From assembly GCA_023265625.1 (NCBI GenBank), contig JAHFST010000001.1, positions 332,005-396,004 of the forward strand: a stretch of 64,000 bases of DNA, written 5' to 3'. Under the pieces are notes generated by a model. The model was not told where the DNA came from. It made no database searches and saw only the letters and a program-made list of their open reading frames with translations. Both the position numbers and the translations under genes were made by a program. This document shows positions 37,895 to 47,175 of the stretch, piece after piece. The first letter of the stretch is position 1, and the number at the start of each line of letters is the position of its first letter. The stretch comes from Deltaproteobacteria bacterium (GTDB taxonomy: Bacteria > UBA10199 > JACPAL01 > JAHFST01).

Positions 37895-40800
37895 ATGAAA
37901 AATGTAATTCATAAACAACGTTTTGGGTTGATGATGGTGACCTGGCTAGGTATCGCCGTTTCGATAGCGGGTTGCGGTGGGGGATCGAGTAGTTCAGGGA
38001 CCACTACCACCACCGCGACGACCGGCAATTTAACGATCGATGTGACGGCGACGCAGCCTAGTTCAGCGTCTTTGTCGTTACCGACGTTGACATCCGGGGC
38101 CCAGGGACTTGTGATTCGGAATAAACAAGTGACTGAGGCGGCGGCGGATGGTGTGGAATTTCATGCGGAAGACCTGGATGGGAACACTTTGGAAAATGTG
38201 ACTCCATGTACGACGGATTCTACCGGGGCCTGCTCTTTGGCTGGGTTTACAGAGGCGCAGATTGAGGCTGGTGTTGTGTCAGTGGGAAGTAACGGGATGG
38301 AGGACTATGTGCCAGCCCCGACAGATGCCGAATTGGCGGCGGCGGTAGCGGGCACGACGGATTTGACGAGTACGGTGGATTTGTCCAGCGAGTATGCGGT
38401 GGCGAATGTGAGGGTAGCGGTGGCGGTGGATTGCGATGGGGACAGTACGGCCTGTGGTGCTGACGTTGATTTGGGCGCTGTGGATGGCACGAATGAGGCG
38501 TTTGCGGATACGATCGCGGACACGACGCCGAGCACTGATGACAATGCGGGTAATGCGGCGGCGATGTACCAGGCGATGGTGACGTGTTTGCAGGATAGCG
38601 CTTGCCGCACAGCGGGACTGACGGATCGCAATGCCGGTCCTGCGGGGTTGTTGTCGACTGCCCTGCAAGGTAATTCCGCACCCTTGGTGGCCCGGGTGGG
38701 TGCCACGGTAGGCGGTGTGGCGTTGACGGATGCGTCGACGAACACACGGACGGTGAGTGATAAAATGAGAGACGCTTATTGTGTGCCTCCGGCGGCGGGT
38801 CAACGGGCGCCGTTCATTGATTTGAAACGAGGTTCAAGCAATTTTGATCCGACGGCGATGGTCGGTTTTATTGGACAGGTTCGACCTGTGGAGATGGGTG
38901 ATTCGTCATTTTCACCGGCGGCGTTCCGGGGTTTTGCGCAAAATTTGCCGAATATCACCGGGGGGTATCAGGTTTTTGCGGGAAACAGCGAGGCCCGTCA
39001 GACCTTGGCGGAGCAGTTTCGGTTAGGGGTGTTTGTTGATCCGACGAAGGCTGGCCCGGCCTTGGCTTTTACGACTGCGGGATTTCCTCCTCCGACGGCC
39101 TGTGCGTCGGACATCACGACCTGTGTTCCTTCGGATTTTAGGACGATCCCCTGGGGTTCCAACTTTGACCCGACGACGTCGGCGCGCTCGACTCTGATGA
39201 CTTTTAATGAGTACGTTGGGAATATTGGCTCGAATACTTTTGCGAATCCGAACGACATTCGAAATACCTTTAACAGTGTGTGCTCAAATGTGGATAATCG
39301 TTCTGCCTTTGCGACAGGGGGAACGGCGGCGTTTGGGGACATGATTAAGGATTATGCGCAGACGGGGCCGACAGGATTTACTGCGAACACATTGAACACA
39401 TTCGTGGCTAATCTCAAGGCTCCTCCCGGGGGGGCTTGTTCCGATGATTCGGGTTGCCTGGCCTGTGACAGTTGTCAGCTTGGTTTTTGCGTGTCTCTTT
39501 CGACGAAGATGGGGAGGAGTTGTAGCACGGAGACTGATTGCGATGATGTGACGGATTGTGTGGGTTCCGGGAGTACGAGCACGACGAATACGAACATCAG
39601 TCGGTTTTGCATGTGCGGTGCGGGTGTGCCCGTGGGGGCCATTGTGAGTACGGCTACGGGCATTGGGGTGGCTGGGGTGAATGTGACGATCAACCCGATT
39701 TGCGGGACGGGTCTAACACCTTGTCCTACCGGCCAGACCTGCAGCGGTACGGTATCAGGTACATGTTTGACTTCGACATTTAAGAAGGGACCCTATCAGC
39801 CATGCACGGCGGATGCGGAATGCGAATCGACCAATGGTTGTACGGATGCCGGTTACTGCGATCTTTTGACGTCGGTGCAGTTGCCTACAGCCACGACGAC
39901 AACGAGCTCAGGGTCTAGCACGACAGCGAGCTGTCAATTTAATCGGGCAAAGGGCAGCGCTTGTGGCCAGCAATGTGATTGCCAAAACGGCTTGTTTTGT
40001 GTGTCAGGTTTTTGTGCGGATCCGCCTAGTTCCACGTTTGTGGCCATTGCGTTTACGTCCAATACGGGCCAGCATGATTTGGATGGTAGTTGCACGACGA
40101 TTATCGATTGTAAGCCGCCGTACATTTGTAACACGGCGACTTTTAAGTGTGCGGCACAAACCTCCACGGGGTCAAGTGTTGGAGCCACGACTGGTGGGAC
40201 CACGACGATTGGGACTGGCTCGAGTTCCGGTGGAAGTACGACAGGTGGGGCTACCACTGGCGGGACCACCACTGGCGGGACCACAACGAGTGGTTCGACG
40301 GGAACTAAGCTGCAAGGTGCCGCATGTACGTCGAATAGTGAGTGCGGTTTGAGCGGAGCAATGCCGCAGGCCTGTGTGGGAGAATCTACCAGCTCTCCTC
40401 ATTATTGCGCACCCTTGTGTTCCAATACAGCTCCTTGTGGTGCCGGCTATACCTGTGAGCCGACCGACAACGGGAATCGGTGTATTTCAACTTTTCTGGG
40501 TGGATCCTCATCCTCGAGTGGAGGAAGTTCCAGCGGAGGGTCCAGCTCGGGGGGGGGCAGCATCAGCAGTTTCGCTTCCTGCACGTCAGGCACTATTTCT
40601 TCTCCACCCATCCAGGCTAGTTGCGTCTCTACTGAAAAATGCATTGACCTATCTAGAGTATCATTGCCCAGCAGATGCATGGCATCTTGTTCTGGTCCTG
40701 GGGGCAGTTGCGGTGCCGGACAAAGTTGCCAGTCTATGGCGAATGTTGGAGGGACGGATTACTATTTCTGTAACAATAGCGGTGGTGGCAGCTCCAGCTC

Positions 40801-41287
40801 TGGTAGTTCATCCGGAAGTTCGAGTAGCAGCGGTTCCAGCTCTGGTAGTTCATCCGGAAGTTCGAGTAGCAGCGGTTCCAGCTCTGGTAGTTCTTCCGGA
40901 AGTTCGAGTAGCAGTGGCTCCAGCTCTGGTAGTTCGTCCGGAAGTTCGAGCAGTGGTGGTTCCAGCTCTGGTGGTTCATCCGGAGGCTCGAGCAGCGGTG
41001 GTTCCAGCTCTGGTGGTTCATCCGGAGGCTCGAGCAGCGGTGGTTCCTCAAGTGGTGGCGGTCTGACCAGTTGCAGCACTAATGGTCAATGTAGCACTGG
41101 GTTCAGCGGCTTTGTGAGTGAACTTAGCGCAGGACAGCAGGCCTCCGTTAATGCGTACAGCGGTGACGTGCGGTGTGTTTCATCCATTTGCGAGGTGAAT
41201 TGTACGTTGGATGCCTCTCCCACCTCTTGTACCAATACAATGATCGGTATTGGTTTATCTTGTCCGTCTAACCACTGTTCTTTCTAG
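37895..41287 (+). CDS. Large Cys- and Ser/Gly-rich lipoprotein, paralog A
   Basis: A 1130-residue lipoprotein; ATG 37895 follows GAGGGGG. The signal ends SIAGCGGG, and the mature N-terminus is a Ser/Thr linker. Residues about 40-520 form a helical domain with NAAAMYQAMVTCLQDSACR, SDKMRDAYC, DLRGFAQNL-like GFAQNLPNITGGYQVFAGNS and TGGTAAFGDMIKDYAQTGP. From about 520 come many short Cys-rich modules (CSDDSGCLACDSCQLGFC, CGTGLTPCPTGQTCSG, CSSNAPCGAGYTC-like). A Ser/Gly tandem array lies at about 965-1050, followed by a final Cys-rich domain. It is probably a surface-exposed protein on a flexible stalk. It is driven by a sigma-54 promoter. I do not recognise the full-length family. Confidence 0.75.
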   Translation: MKNVIHKQRFGLMMVTWLGIAVSIAGCGGGSSSSGTTTTTATTGNLTIDVTATQPSSASLSLPTLTSGAQGLVIRNKQVTEAAADGVEFHAEDLDGNTLENVTPCTTDSTGACSLAGFTEAQIEAGVVSVGSNGMEDYVPAPTDAELAAAVAGTTDLTSTVDLSSEYAVANVRVAVAVDCDGDSTACGADVDLGAVDGTNEAFADTIADTTPSTDDNAGNAAAMYQAMVTCLQDSACRTAGLTDRNAGPAGLLSTALQGNSAPLVARVGATVGGVALTDASTNTRTVSDKMRDAYCVPPAAGQRAPFIDLKRGSSNFDPTAMVGFIGQVRPVEMGDSSFSPAAFRGFAQNLPNITGGYQVFAGNSEARQTLAEQFRLGVFVDPTKAGPALAFTTAGFPPPTACASDITTCVPSDFRTIPWGSNFDPTTSARSTLMTFNEYVGNIGSNTFANPNDIRNTFNSVCSNVDNRSAFATGGTAAFGDMIKDYAQTGPTGFTANTLNTFVANLKAPPGGACSDDSGCLACDSCQLGFCVSLSTKMGRSCSTETDCDDVTDCVGSGSTSTTNTNISRFCMCGAGVPVGAIVSTATGIGVAGVNVTINPICGTGLTPCPTGQTCSGTVSGTCLTSTFKKGPYQPCTADAECESTNGCTDAGYCDLLTSVQLPTATTTTSSGSSTTASCQFNRAKGSACGQQCDCQNGLFCVSGFCADPPSSTFVAIAFTSNTGQHDLDGSCTTIIDCKPPYICNTATFKCAAQTSTGSSVGATTGGTTTIGTGSSSGGSTTGGATTGGTTTGGTTTSGSTGTKLQGAACTSNSECGLSGAMPQACVGESTSSPHYCAPLCSNTAPCGAGYTCEPTDNGNRCISTFLGGSSSSSGGSSSGGSSSGGGSISSFASCTSGTISSPPIQASCVSTEKCIDLSRVSLPSRCMASCSGPGGSCGAGQSCQSMANVGGTDYYFCNNSGGGSSSSGSSSGSSSSSGSSSGSSSGSSSSSGSSSGSSSGSSSSSGSSSGSSSGSSSSGGSSSGGSSGGSSSGGSSSGGSSGGSSSGGSSSGGGLTSCSTNGQCSTGFSGFVSELSAGQQASVNAYSGDVRCVSSICEVNCTLDASPTSCTNTMIGIGLSCPSNHCSF
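40793..41044 (+). repeat. 42-bp tandem coding repeat (six units)
   Basis: Six units of 42 bp starting at 40793, 40835, 40877, 40919, 40961 and 41003, coding SSSGSSSGSSSSSG and Gly-richer variants in the last units. The same unit occurs five times at 44042 in the paralog. Confidence 0.9.
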
Positions 41288-41318
41288 GTGGTTGGTTGTA
41301 TTAGGTCATGCTTGAATG

Positions 41319-41355
41319 AAACCCCCTGTACCATGTGGTGCAGGGGGTTTTTATT
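41319..41355 (+). terminator. Intrinsic terminator of the 37895 gene
   Basis: AAACCCCCTGTACCA pairs with TGGTGCAGGGGGTTT and is followed by TTATTT. The same stem sequence ends the paralogous gene at 44470. Confidence 0.88.
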
Positions 41356-41479
41356 TGTGCGGTATCCTGTTTGAAATTTGACAGATGGGGTTGATTTTTA
41401 CCCAGGTAATGCAGGGCGTCTCATCGTGAATGAGAGATCAATATTATTTAATTTTAAGTAGTTACGATTGTTTATCATT

Positions 41480-41494
41480 TGGCATTCCAATTGC
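41480..41494 (+). promoter_or_regulatory. Sigma-54 (RpoN) promoter of the 41567 gene
   Basis: TGGCATTCCAATTGC with correct spacing, followed by a 72-bp leader, the same length as for the upstream paralog. An AT-rich stretch precedes it. Confidence 0.82.
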
Positions 41495-41566
41495 TTCTCT
41501 ATGAGCCGGATGCCGATTGCATTAACTAAAATGATTTCAACAATAAGCACCTCAATGGGGGGTATT

Positions 41567-44437
41567 ATGAAGAACGTATTCCGCAAATCATGTCTGTCTG
41601 GGTCGATGATGCTGACCTTGTTTGGCATCCTTGTCCTTTTCTCCGGGATTGGAGGATGCGGTGGGAGTTCGAGTAGTTCGAGTGGGGGGACGACCACAAC
41701 GACCAGCGACAGTCTAGCGGTCCAGGTGACCGTGACCCAGCCGACTGGTCTGACCAGCAGCCTTTCCTTGCCGACCTTGGCGCTTGGGACCAAAGCGGTG
41801 GCGGTTATTGACGGTGAAACTGAGGTGGCGGCGAGTGAGGACGTCCATGTAGAGACCCTCGCGGGCACTCCGATTGATGGATTGGAAGGGACGACCGATA
41901 CGGCCGGCCTAGTGAATATCACCATACCTGAATCTGTGTTAGAGGCGGGTTGTCGGGTTTGTATGGACAGTACCGAACAATGTGCCTTGCTCTCCCCGAC
42001 GACGGAGGAAATGGCAGCGGCGGTGGCTGGTACCACCGCCCTCTCTAACGAGGTGACCCCGGAGAGTGCTGCGGCATTGGCCTTTGCGGATGCCACGTGT
42101 AGCGGTGGTTTGGAAGATTGCGGTGCGGATGTCAGTGTACGAGACATGTATGAAATGAACTTGGAATCGGTCAAGCAAGGTGTGGAAGGGGATGAAGCGG
42201 TAGGCGATGACACCGTCATCGGCGGGACGATGACGATGTATCGGTTGATGAGGGCGGCGATCGTGGCGCGTGCTGCGGGAACGTTGACCATCGCGCCGAA
42301 CGAGGCGATATTCAACGCCATGCGTGGTGATCCGACTGGGATAGCCAATTTGACAGTGACCGGGGCTGACGCCACCGCATTGGCGACAGCGGCGACGCAG
42401 CAACGGACGGTGACCGGTCGTGTCCGGGATTCGTATTGCACTCGGGAGGCGGGTCAGACGTTGCCGCCCATCCGGAGGTTGCAGAACGATGTGGGGAGTG
42501 GCAGTACGGCGTCGGATATTCGCCGGGCCGCATTTGGGCCTTTGTACGCCTTCCCTCCTGACGAGATAGATGATGTGGAGCCGGAGGATTTTCGCGGGTT
42601 TGTCAACAATCTGGCGAGTGTGACCGGTGGGATTCAGACCTTTCAGCATTCCGAAGCACGTATGGCCCTGATGGAACAATTTCGTTTGGGTGCCTTTTCT
42701 GATCCGACCAAGGCGGGTCCTGCCTTGGGATTGATGGCGGCATCATTCCCCCATCCTACGGGCTGTACCGATGACGACATCGAGAATTGCCCGGCTTCTG
42801 CTTATGCGAACATTACTTTTGGCAACAGCTTTGACCCGGCCACGGCAGCCCGGGCGGCCTTCAACGGTTTTCAGGATTATGTGGCGAATGCCGGCACTAC
42901 CTTTGCGCCTCCTAACGATATGCGGAGAAATTTCATCGGTGTTTTTTCGGATCCGACGCATCGGTCCGCCTGTGCCACCGGTGGGAGCGCGGCGTTTGGG
43001 GACATGTTTGAGAACTTTGTTGATAACGGTCCGGACAATTTTGTGCCGGCCACCTTTATTGGCGCTTTCAAGTCGCCTCCCGGGGGAGACTGTACGACGA
43101 GTGGCGGTTGTCTTCCGTGTGATGTCTGCGTTGATGGGACATGTAATGCCGGTTCCAGCAAGATGGGGGCGGGTTGTGACGATCAAGACGATTGTGACGA
43201 TCTCACCGCGTGCACGGGCGGGATCAATAAATTTTGCATGTGCGGAGCCGGAGTGGCGCTTGGGGCGCCGGTCTATGATACTGGGGGCATAGCGGGAGAG
43301 GCTGGTGGTCCTGGGGGGTATGAGCCTCCGCCTCTTTGCGGCACCGGATTTCCGGCTTGTCCGACGGGTCAGTCATGTACGGATGACGTATTTGGGAGTT
43401 GTATCTCGGCCAGTTTCAAGCGGGCTCCGTTTACGCCCTGTAGTAGCGATGATCAATGTGAATCGGAGTTAGGGTGTGATGATACGAATGACCTCTGTTA
43501 TCCTTTGAGTTCGACCCAAATCGGGGTGCTGGTGACGAATCAGGGCACTGGTAATAGCGGGGGTGGCTGTCTCTTCAATCGAGATACGGACGAATCTTGC
43601 AGTCAGCCTTGCGATTGTGCGAGCAACACGTGTGAAATTGCAACGGGCACCTGTCTCGACCCGCCTGAGAATAGTGTGTTTGGGCAAGTCTTTATCGCCG
43701 GGGCGATCGCTGACCCGAATCGGGGAGAGGCTGGGGAGGCTTGTACCGGACCACAGAATTGCATCTCCAATTTCTGCGAGTTTTCTGCACCGACGGTCGG
43801 ATCGACAACGCCTCCTGCGGGGGTTTGTGCGACGGCTCCTAACTCGACTTTCACCGGGACGATCCCTCCGATCACGGGGGGGACGACTGGTGGATCAAGT
43901 GGCGGTTCGAGCGGTGGTACTTCTGGCGGCACGACGGGTGGTTCCGTTGTTTGTGGCGACAGGCTATGCCAGAGCATATCCGGTGAAACTGCAATCAGCT
44001 GCCCCGCTGATTGCGGTGGTGGAGGCTCGAGTAGTAGCGGTTCCAGCTCTGGTAGTTCGTCCGGAAGTTCGGGTAGCAGCGGCTCCAGCTCTGGTAGTTC
44101 GTCCGGAAGTTCGGGTAGCAGCGGCTCCAGCTCTGGTAGTTCGTCCGGAAGTTCGGGTAGTAGCGGCTCTAGCTCTGGTAGTTCGTCCGGAAGTTCGAGT
44201 AGCGGTGGTTCCAGCTCTGGTGGTTCATCTGGAGGTTCGAGTAGCGGTGGTCCCCAGGCTTGTACTAATGACAGCTCTTGCAGTGGGCAAGCCACGAAGT
44301 GTGTCGGATCTAGCTCGCCCGGGGTTTGTGCGGTACCTTGCACTGTTAACGCAGATTGTACCGCCTTCGCTGGTTTTACCTGTCAGTCGCAAACAAGGGT
44401 AGGTGTTGGTGGATCGACCAACGTTTGCGTCCCGTAG
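41567..44437 (+). CDS. Large Cys- and Ser/Gly-rich lipoprotein, paralog B
   Basis: A 956-residue lipoprotein; ATG 41567 follows GGGGGG. The signal ends SGIGGCGGS. It aligns in order with the upstream paralog: a Ser/Thr linker, a helical domain (TMYRLMRAAIVARAAG, TGRVRDSYC, DFRGFVNNLASVTGGIQTF, TGGSAAFGDMFENFVDNGP), Cys-rich modules (CTTSGGCLPCDVCVDGTC, CGTGFPACPTGQSC), a Ser/Gly tandem array (about residues 826-895) and a terminal Cys-rich domain. It lacks one of the paralog's Cys/Thr blocks, which accounts for the shorter length. The duplication includes promoter, leader and terminator. Surface role likely; partners unknown. Confidence 0.75.
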   Translation: MKNVFRKSCLSGSMMLTLFGILVLFSGIGGCGGSSSSSSGGTTTTTSDSLAVQVTVTQPTGLTSSLSLPTLALGTKAVAVIDGETEVAASEDVHVETLAGTPIDGLEGTTDTAGLVNITIPESVLEAGCRVCMDSTEQCALLSPTTEEMAAAVAGTTALSNEVTPESAAALAFADATCSGGLEDCGADVSVRDMYEMNLESVKQGVEGDEAVGDDTVIGGTMTMYRLMRAAIVARAAGTLTIAPNEAIFNAMRGDPTGIANLTVTGADATALATAATQQRTVTGRVRDSYCTREAGQTLPPIRRLQNDVGSGSTASDIRRAAFGPLYAFPPDEIDDVEPEDFRGFVNNLASVTGGIQTFQHSEARMALMEQFRLGAFSDPTKAGPALGLMAASFPHPTGCTDDDIENCPASAYANITFGNSFDPATAARAAFNGFQDYVANAGTTFAPPNDMRRNFIGVFSDPTHRSACATGGSAAFGDMFENFVDNGPDNFVPATFIGAFKSPPGGDCTTSGGCLPCDVCVDGTCNAGSSKMGAGCDDQDDCDDLTACTGGINKFCMCGAGVALGAPVYDTGGIAGEAGGPGGYEPPPLCGTGFPACPTGQSCTDDVFGSCISASFKRAPFTPCSSDDQCESELGCDDTNDLCYPLSSTQIGVLVTNQGTGNSGGGCLFNRDTDESCSQPCDCASNTCEIATGTCLDPPENSVFGQVFIAGAIADPNRGEAGEACTGPQNCISNFCEFSAPTVGSTTPPAGVCATAPNSTFTGTIPPITGGTTGGSSGGSSGGTSGGTTGGSVVCGDRLCQSISGETAISCPADCGGGGSSSSGSSSGSSSGSSGSSGSSSGSSSGSSGSSGSSSGSSSGSSGSSGSSSGSSSGSSSSGGSSSGGSSGGSSSGGPQACTNDSSCSGQATKCVGSSSPGVCAVPCTVNADCTAFAGFTCQSQTRVGVGGSTNVCVP
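44042..44251 (+). repeat. 42-bp tandem coding repeat (five units)
   Basis: Five units from 44042 (period 42 bp), coding SSSGSSSGSSGSSG and close variants, the same unit as at 40793-41044. Confidence 0.9.
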
Positions 44438-44469
44438 TTGTGGCGGCTGATATCGAATAGGTCATGAGA

Positions 44470-44509
44470 AAACCCCCTGCATCGTATGGTGCAGGGGGTT
44501 TGTTTTTTT
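44470..44509 (+). terminator. Intrinsic terminator of the 41567 gene
   Basis: AAACCCCCTGCA pairs with TGCAGGGGGTTT around an 8-nt loop and is followed by GTTTTTTT. It is homologous to the terminator at 41319-41355. Confidence 0.88.
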
Positions 44510-44537
44510 GTGGGGGTGCAAAATTTTGAACCCCTAC
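44510..44537. repeat. Decayed class B palindromic element before dnaJ
   Basis: GTGGGGGTGCAAAA followed by TTTTGAACCCCTAC: the right arm is intact and the left arm has two changes from GTAGGGGTTC. It lies between the terminator and dnaJ. Confidence 0.75.
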
Positions 44538-44578
44538 CGATTGACAATCCCAAAAATTCGAATAACTTGCCGCTTCCC

Positions 44579-45679
44579 ATGGCCAAACGAGATTACTACG
44601 AGATCTTGAGCGTCAGCCGCACGTCTTCGGACGACGAGATCAAGAAGGCCTACCGCCAGGCGGCCTTGAAGCATCATCCGGATCGGAATCCCGGCAATCA
44701 TGAGGCCGAGGAGTTGTTCAAGGTAGCGGCCGAGGCCTATGAGGTGCTCTCGGATGCGCACAAGCGGCAGCGCTACGATCAGTTCGGACACGCGGGATTG
44801 GAAGGCGGTGGGGCGCATCACTATGCCGATGCCAATGAGATCTTCTCCTCCTTTGGCGACATCTTTGAAGACTTTTTTGGTTTCAGCCGGTCGCGTCGTC
44901 CCAAGACGGGGCCCAGTCGCGGGGCCGATCTCTCCTGTGAAATAACGATTACTTTTGAAGAGGCCTGCTTTGGGGTGGAAAAACCGATTGAGGTGTCGCG
45001 CCGCGAGGCCTGTGCGACCTGCCACGGACGCGGCCATCCCGAAGGGGCTGGCCGCCAGACCTGCCCGCATTGTCGGGGGAGCGGGCAATTGGGGCATAGC
45101 CAGGGCTTTTTTACCATCATGACGGCTTGTGCCAATTGTCGTGGCGAGGGGAGTGTCCTCTCGAATCCCTGTGGAGATTGTCGCGGTCAGGGCTTGGTGA
45201 AGAAGAACAAAAGTCTTCGGGTCAAGGTCCCGGCGGGGGTTGATGAAGGGACGAGGTTGGTTCTTCAGGGAGAAGGGGAAGGCCCTGTACCGTCCGGTAC
45301 AGGGGGGACCCCGCGTAGTGGAGATCTTTACGTTTTTATCCATGTGAGGGCGCATAAGATCTTTGAACGGAAAGACTCTGACCTCTACAGTTTGTTTGAA
45401 ATTTCATTTACAATGGCGGCCCTGGGGGGTGAGGTGGCGGTGCCTACCATTGATGGGTCTCAGACCGTCAAAATTGCGCGGGGTTCAGAGACGGGGGATA
45501 CGGTGACCATTCCTCATGCGGGGGTGCCGCATCTGCGCGAGAAAACTCGCGGCGACCATATTATCAGCTTGATTGTGAAGATTCCCAAGAGTTTGTCGAA
45601 GCGTCAAGAAGAGTTGCTGCGGGAATTTGCTTCCCTCTCGGGTGATTCTGTGGCTAAGAAAAAGAAGGGGATTTTTTAA
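44579..45679 (+). CDS. dnaJ: Chaperone DnaJ (Hsp40, with zinc finger)
   Basis: A 366-residue type I J-protein. The J domain opens [20 protein letters not shown] and has HHPDRNPG with the HPD motif. A short Gly/Phe region with FEDFFGFSR follows, then four zinc-binding repeats ([32 protein letters not shown]) and the substrate-binding C-terminal domains. It stimulates DnaK ATPase. A longer frame to 44486 would translate the terminator and a repeat; the ATG at 44579 is the family start. It is coupled to the next gene by a TAATG overlap. Confidence 0.96.
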   Translation: MAKRDYYEILSVSRTSSDDEIKKAYRQAALKHHPDRNPGNHEAEELFKVAAEAYEVLSDAHKRQRYDQFGHAGLEGGGAHHYADANEIFSSFGDIFEDFFGFSRSRRPKTGPSRGADLSCEITITFEEACFGVEKPIEVSRREACATCHGRGHPEGAGRQTCPHCRGSGQLGHSQGFFTIMTACANCRGEGSVLSNPCGDCRGQGLVKKNKSLRVKVPAGVDEGTRLVLQGEGEGPVPSGTGGTPRSGDLYVFIHVRAHKIFERKDSDLYSLFEISFTMAALGGEVAVPTIDGSQTVKIARGSETGDTVTIPHAGVPHLREKTRGDHIISLIVKIPKSLSKRQEELLREFASLSGDSVAKKKKGIF

Positions 45680-46518
45680 TGGCAACCGCGCAACGCACTC
45701 AGGACTATTTTGACGTGGGAGGGGTGACCAAGCTTTTTTGGCAATCGTGGACTGTTGCCAACCCCAAGGCGGTATTGGTCTTTGTCCATGGGATGGCCGA
45801 ACATTCCGGTCGTTATGAATTTCCCGTCCAGTATTTCGTGAAGAAAAAATATACGGTTTATGCCTTTGATCTGCGCGGTCACGGCCAGTCCGAAGGTCGC
45901 CGGGTTTATGCGGACTCTTTTGATGATTTTGTCAACGACCTGGGCATTTTTTTAAAACGGGTGCGCAACCGCGAATCCGGCAAGAAGATCTTTTTGATCG
46001 GGCACAGTTTTGGCGGACAGATCGTGCTCAATTACGGTCTCCAGGCCCCTGATTTTATTTCCGGTATTCTGGTGTCTTCTCCCAACATTCGCATCAAGAT
46101 GCCCATCGCATTTTATAAGTTGTTGTTGGCAAAAACCCTTTCCCTGCTTGTGCCCACCCTGGCCTTGGGCAACGATCTGGACCCGCGGTTGGTGTCGCAT
46201 GATCCCCTGGTGGTGCGCGACTATCAGCAGGATCCCAATGTGATCAAAAAAATCACGGTACGGTTGGCCCATGTCATGATGGCCAATCAGCCATGGCTGC
46301 TCAAAATGGCCCACCGTTTCAAATTGCCCTGTTTCTTGATGCATGCGGGCGATGACAAGATTTGTTGCCCCTCCGGGACGGAGGAGTTTTTCGAAAACAT
46401 CCCGATCAAGGATAAAAAACTCAAGATCTATCAGGGCCTTTATCATGAGTTGTTTAATGAGATCGATCGGGAGACGGTTTTTAAGGATATGGAGGGTTGG
46501 ATTGAAAAGCGTTTATAA
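45679..46518 (+). CDS. Alpha/beta hydrolase, monoacylglycerol lipase-like
   Basis: A 279-residue serine hydrolase of the Hydrolase_4 (COG2267) type. Features: oxyanion segment VFVHGMAEHSGRYEF, FDLRGHGQSEGRR, nucleophile elbow IGHSFGGQ (Ser110), an Asp in HAGDDKICCP and the terminal His in GLYHELFNE. The family cleaves mono- or lysoglycerolipids. It starts at the ATG of a TAATG overlap with dnaJ and ends 17 bp inside the next gene. It is cytoplasmic by sequence. The chromosomal link to dnaJ is probably not functional. Confidence 0.88.
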   Translation: MATAQRTQDYFDVGGVTKLFWQSWTVANPKAVLVFVHGMAEHSGRYEFPVQYFVKKKYTVYAFDLRGHGQSEGRRVYADSFDDFVNDLGIFLKRVRNRESGKKIFLIGHSFGGQIVLNYGLQAPDFISGILVSSPNIRIKMPIAFYKLLLAKTLSLLVPTLALGNDLDPRLVSHDPLVVRDYQQDPNVIKKITVRLAHVMMANQPWLLKMAHRFKLPCFLMHAGDDKICCPSGTEEFFENIPIKDKKLKIYQGLYHELFNEIDRETVFKDMEGWIEKRL

Positions 46519-47080
46519 ATATTTGTTTTATCTTCTGATCACGGCATTTGTAGGGGCGTATTGCAATACGCCCCTACAGGCGTCGGGCCATTACAAAAAA
46601 ATCCTGAAGCGCTGGACGCGGCATGGGACCGCGTTTGTCGTGGCCAACTTAGAGGCCCAGCTTGATTGGGATGCGACCTATCTGAGTGATGAATTTCGGG
46701 AGGCGAGTCTGGATAAGATGGCGCCTCTTTTGGCGATGACACCAACCGAAGTAGCGGCGGAACGCCGCGAAAACCAAGCCCAAGAAGGTCGCTACGATGA
46801 ATTTTTTATCGGGGCCTATGCGGGTTCCAGTGACTGGCCGGGGATGGGGAAAAACACGGGTGATTGGAGTATTGTGTTGGAGGCGGCCGATGGGGATGCC
46901 GTCAAGCCGGTGCGTTTTGAACGCGTGACGATTACTCAGAGGGAGAAAATTCTCTATCCTTATTTAGATCGTTGGGATCAGGCGTATCGGATTACCTTTC
47001 CTAAGACGATCCATGCGGGAGAAAAATTCACCCTGCGGATGACGGGGATCCCGGCGAAATCGGCGTTGGTGTGGCGGTGA
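46502..47080 (+). CDS. Exported protein with a repeat-coded segment in its signal region
   Basis: A 192-residue protein. The TTG at 46502 has GGAGGG five bases upstream and gives MKSVYKYLFYLLITAFVGAY at the N-terminus, a signal peptide; the longer ATG frame (46343) is a shadow of the hydrolase gene. A perfect 30-bp palindrome codes VGAYCNTPLQ at the end of the hydrophobic core, where the signal peptidase site should be. The mature protein (WTRHGTAFVVANLEAQLDW, DEFFIGAYAGSSDWP, YPYLDRWDQAYRITFPKT) is unfamiliar but looks like a folded periplasmic domain. The repeat may have replaced or extended the cleavage site (PLQA before SGHY). Confidence 0.7.
   Translation: MKSVYKYLFYLLITAFVGAYCNTPLQASGHYKKILKRWTRHGTAFVVANLEAQLDWDATYLSDEFREASLDKMAPLLAMTPTEVAAERRENQAQEGRYDEFFIGAYAGSSDWPGMGKNTGDWSIVLEAADGDAVKPVRFERVTITQREKILYPYLDRWDQAYRITFPKTIHAGEKFTLRMTGIPAKSALVWR
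46549..46578. repeat. Class A palindromic element inside the 46502 gene
   Basis: A perfect 30-bp palindrome identical to the copy at 11938-11967. Read in frame as VGAYCNTPLQ. Confidence 0.9.
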
Positions 47081-47086
47081 TGGGTT

Positions 47087-47167
47087 CCCTCTCCTTACAA
47101 AGGAGAGGGTTAGGGAGAGGTCCAGCCGCGAGTGACCTCCCCCAGCCCCCTCCTTTGTAAGGAGGGG
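47087..47167. repeat. Compound inverted-repeat element of a second family
   Basis: CCCTCTCCTTACAAAGGAG with GGG (47087-47109) and CCCCCTCCTTTGTAAGGAG plus GGGG (47145-47167) are each hairpins and are inverted copies of each other. The element fills the gap between convergent genes. A similar hairpin is at 59667-59689. Different core from the TGTAGGGG family, same style. Confidence 0.75.
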
Positions 47168-47175
47168 GAGAAGCT

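Noticed and set aside
40793..41044. Regular 42-bp repeats that could suggest a CRISPR-like or VNTR array
   Set aside because: The units are contiguous without spacers and lie in frame in a lipoprotein gene as Ser/Gly repeats.
43603..44343. Long antisense ORF rich in Leu, Pro and Glu opposite the Ser/Gly repeats
   Set aside because: It is a by-product of the repeated TCC/GGT codons, as is the similar one at 40762-41079; no ribosome binding site or family.
42771..44402. Arg-rich ORFs in other frames of the lipoprotein B gene
   Set aside because: Low-complexity shadows of a GC-rich gene with a clear reading frame.
44486..44578. N-terminal extension of DnaJ
   Set aside because: It would translate a terminator and a decayed palindromic repeat; MAKRDYYE is the family start.
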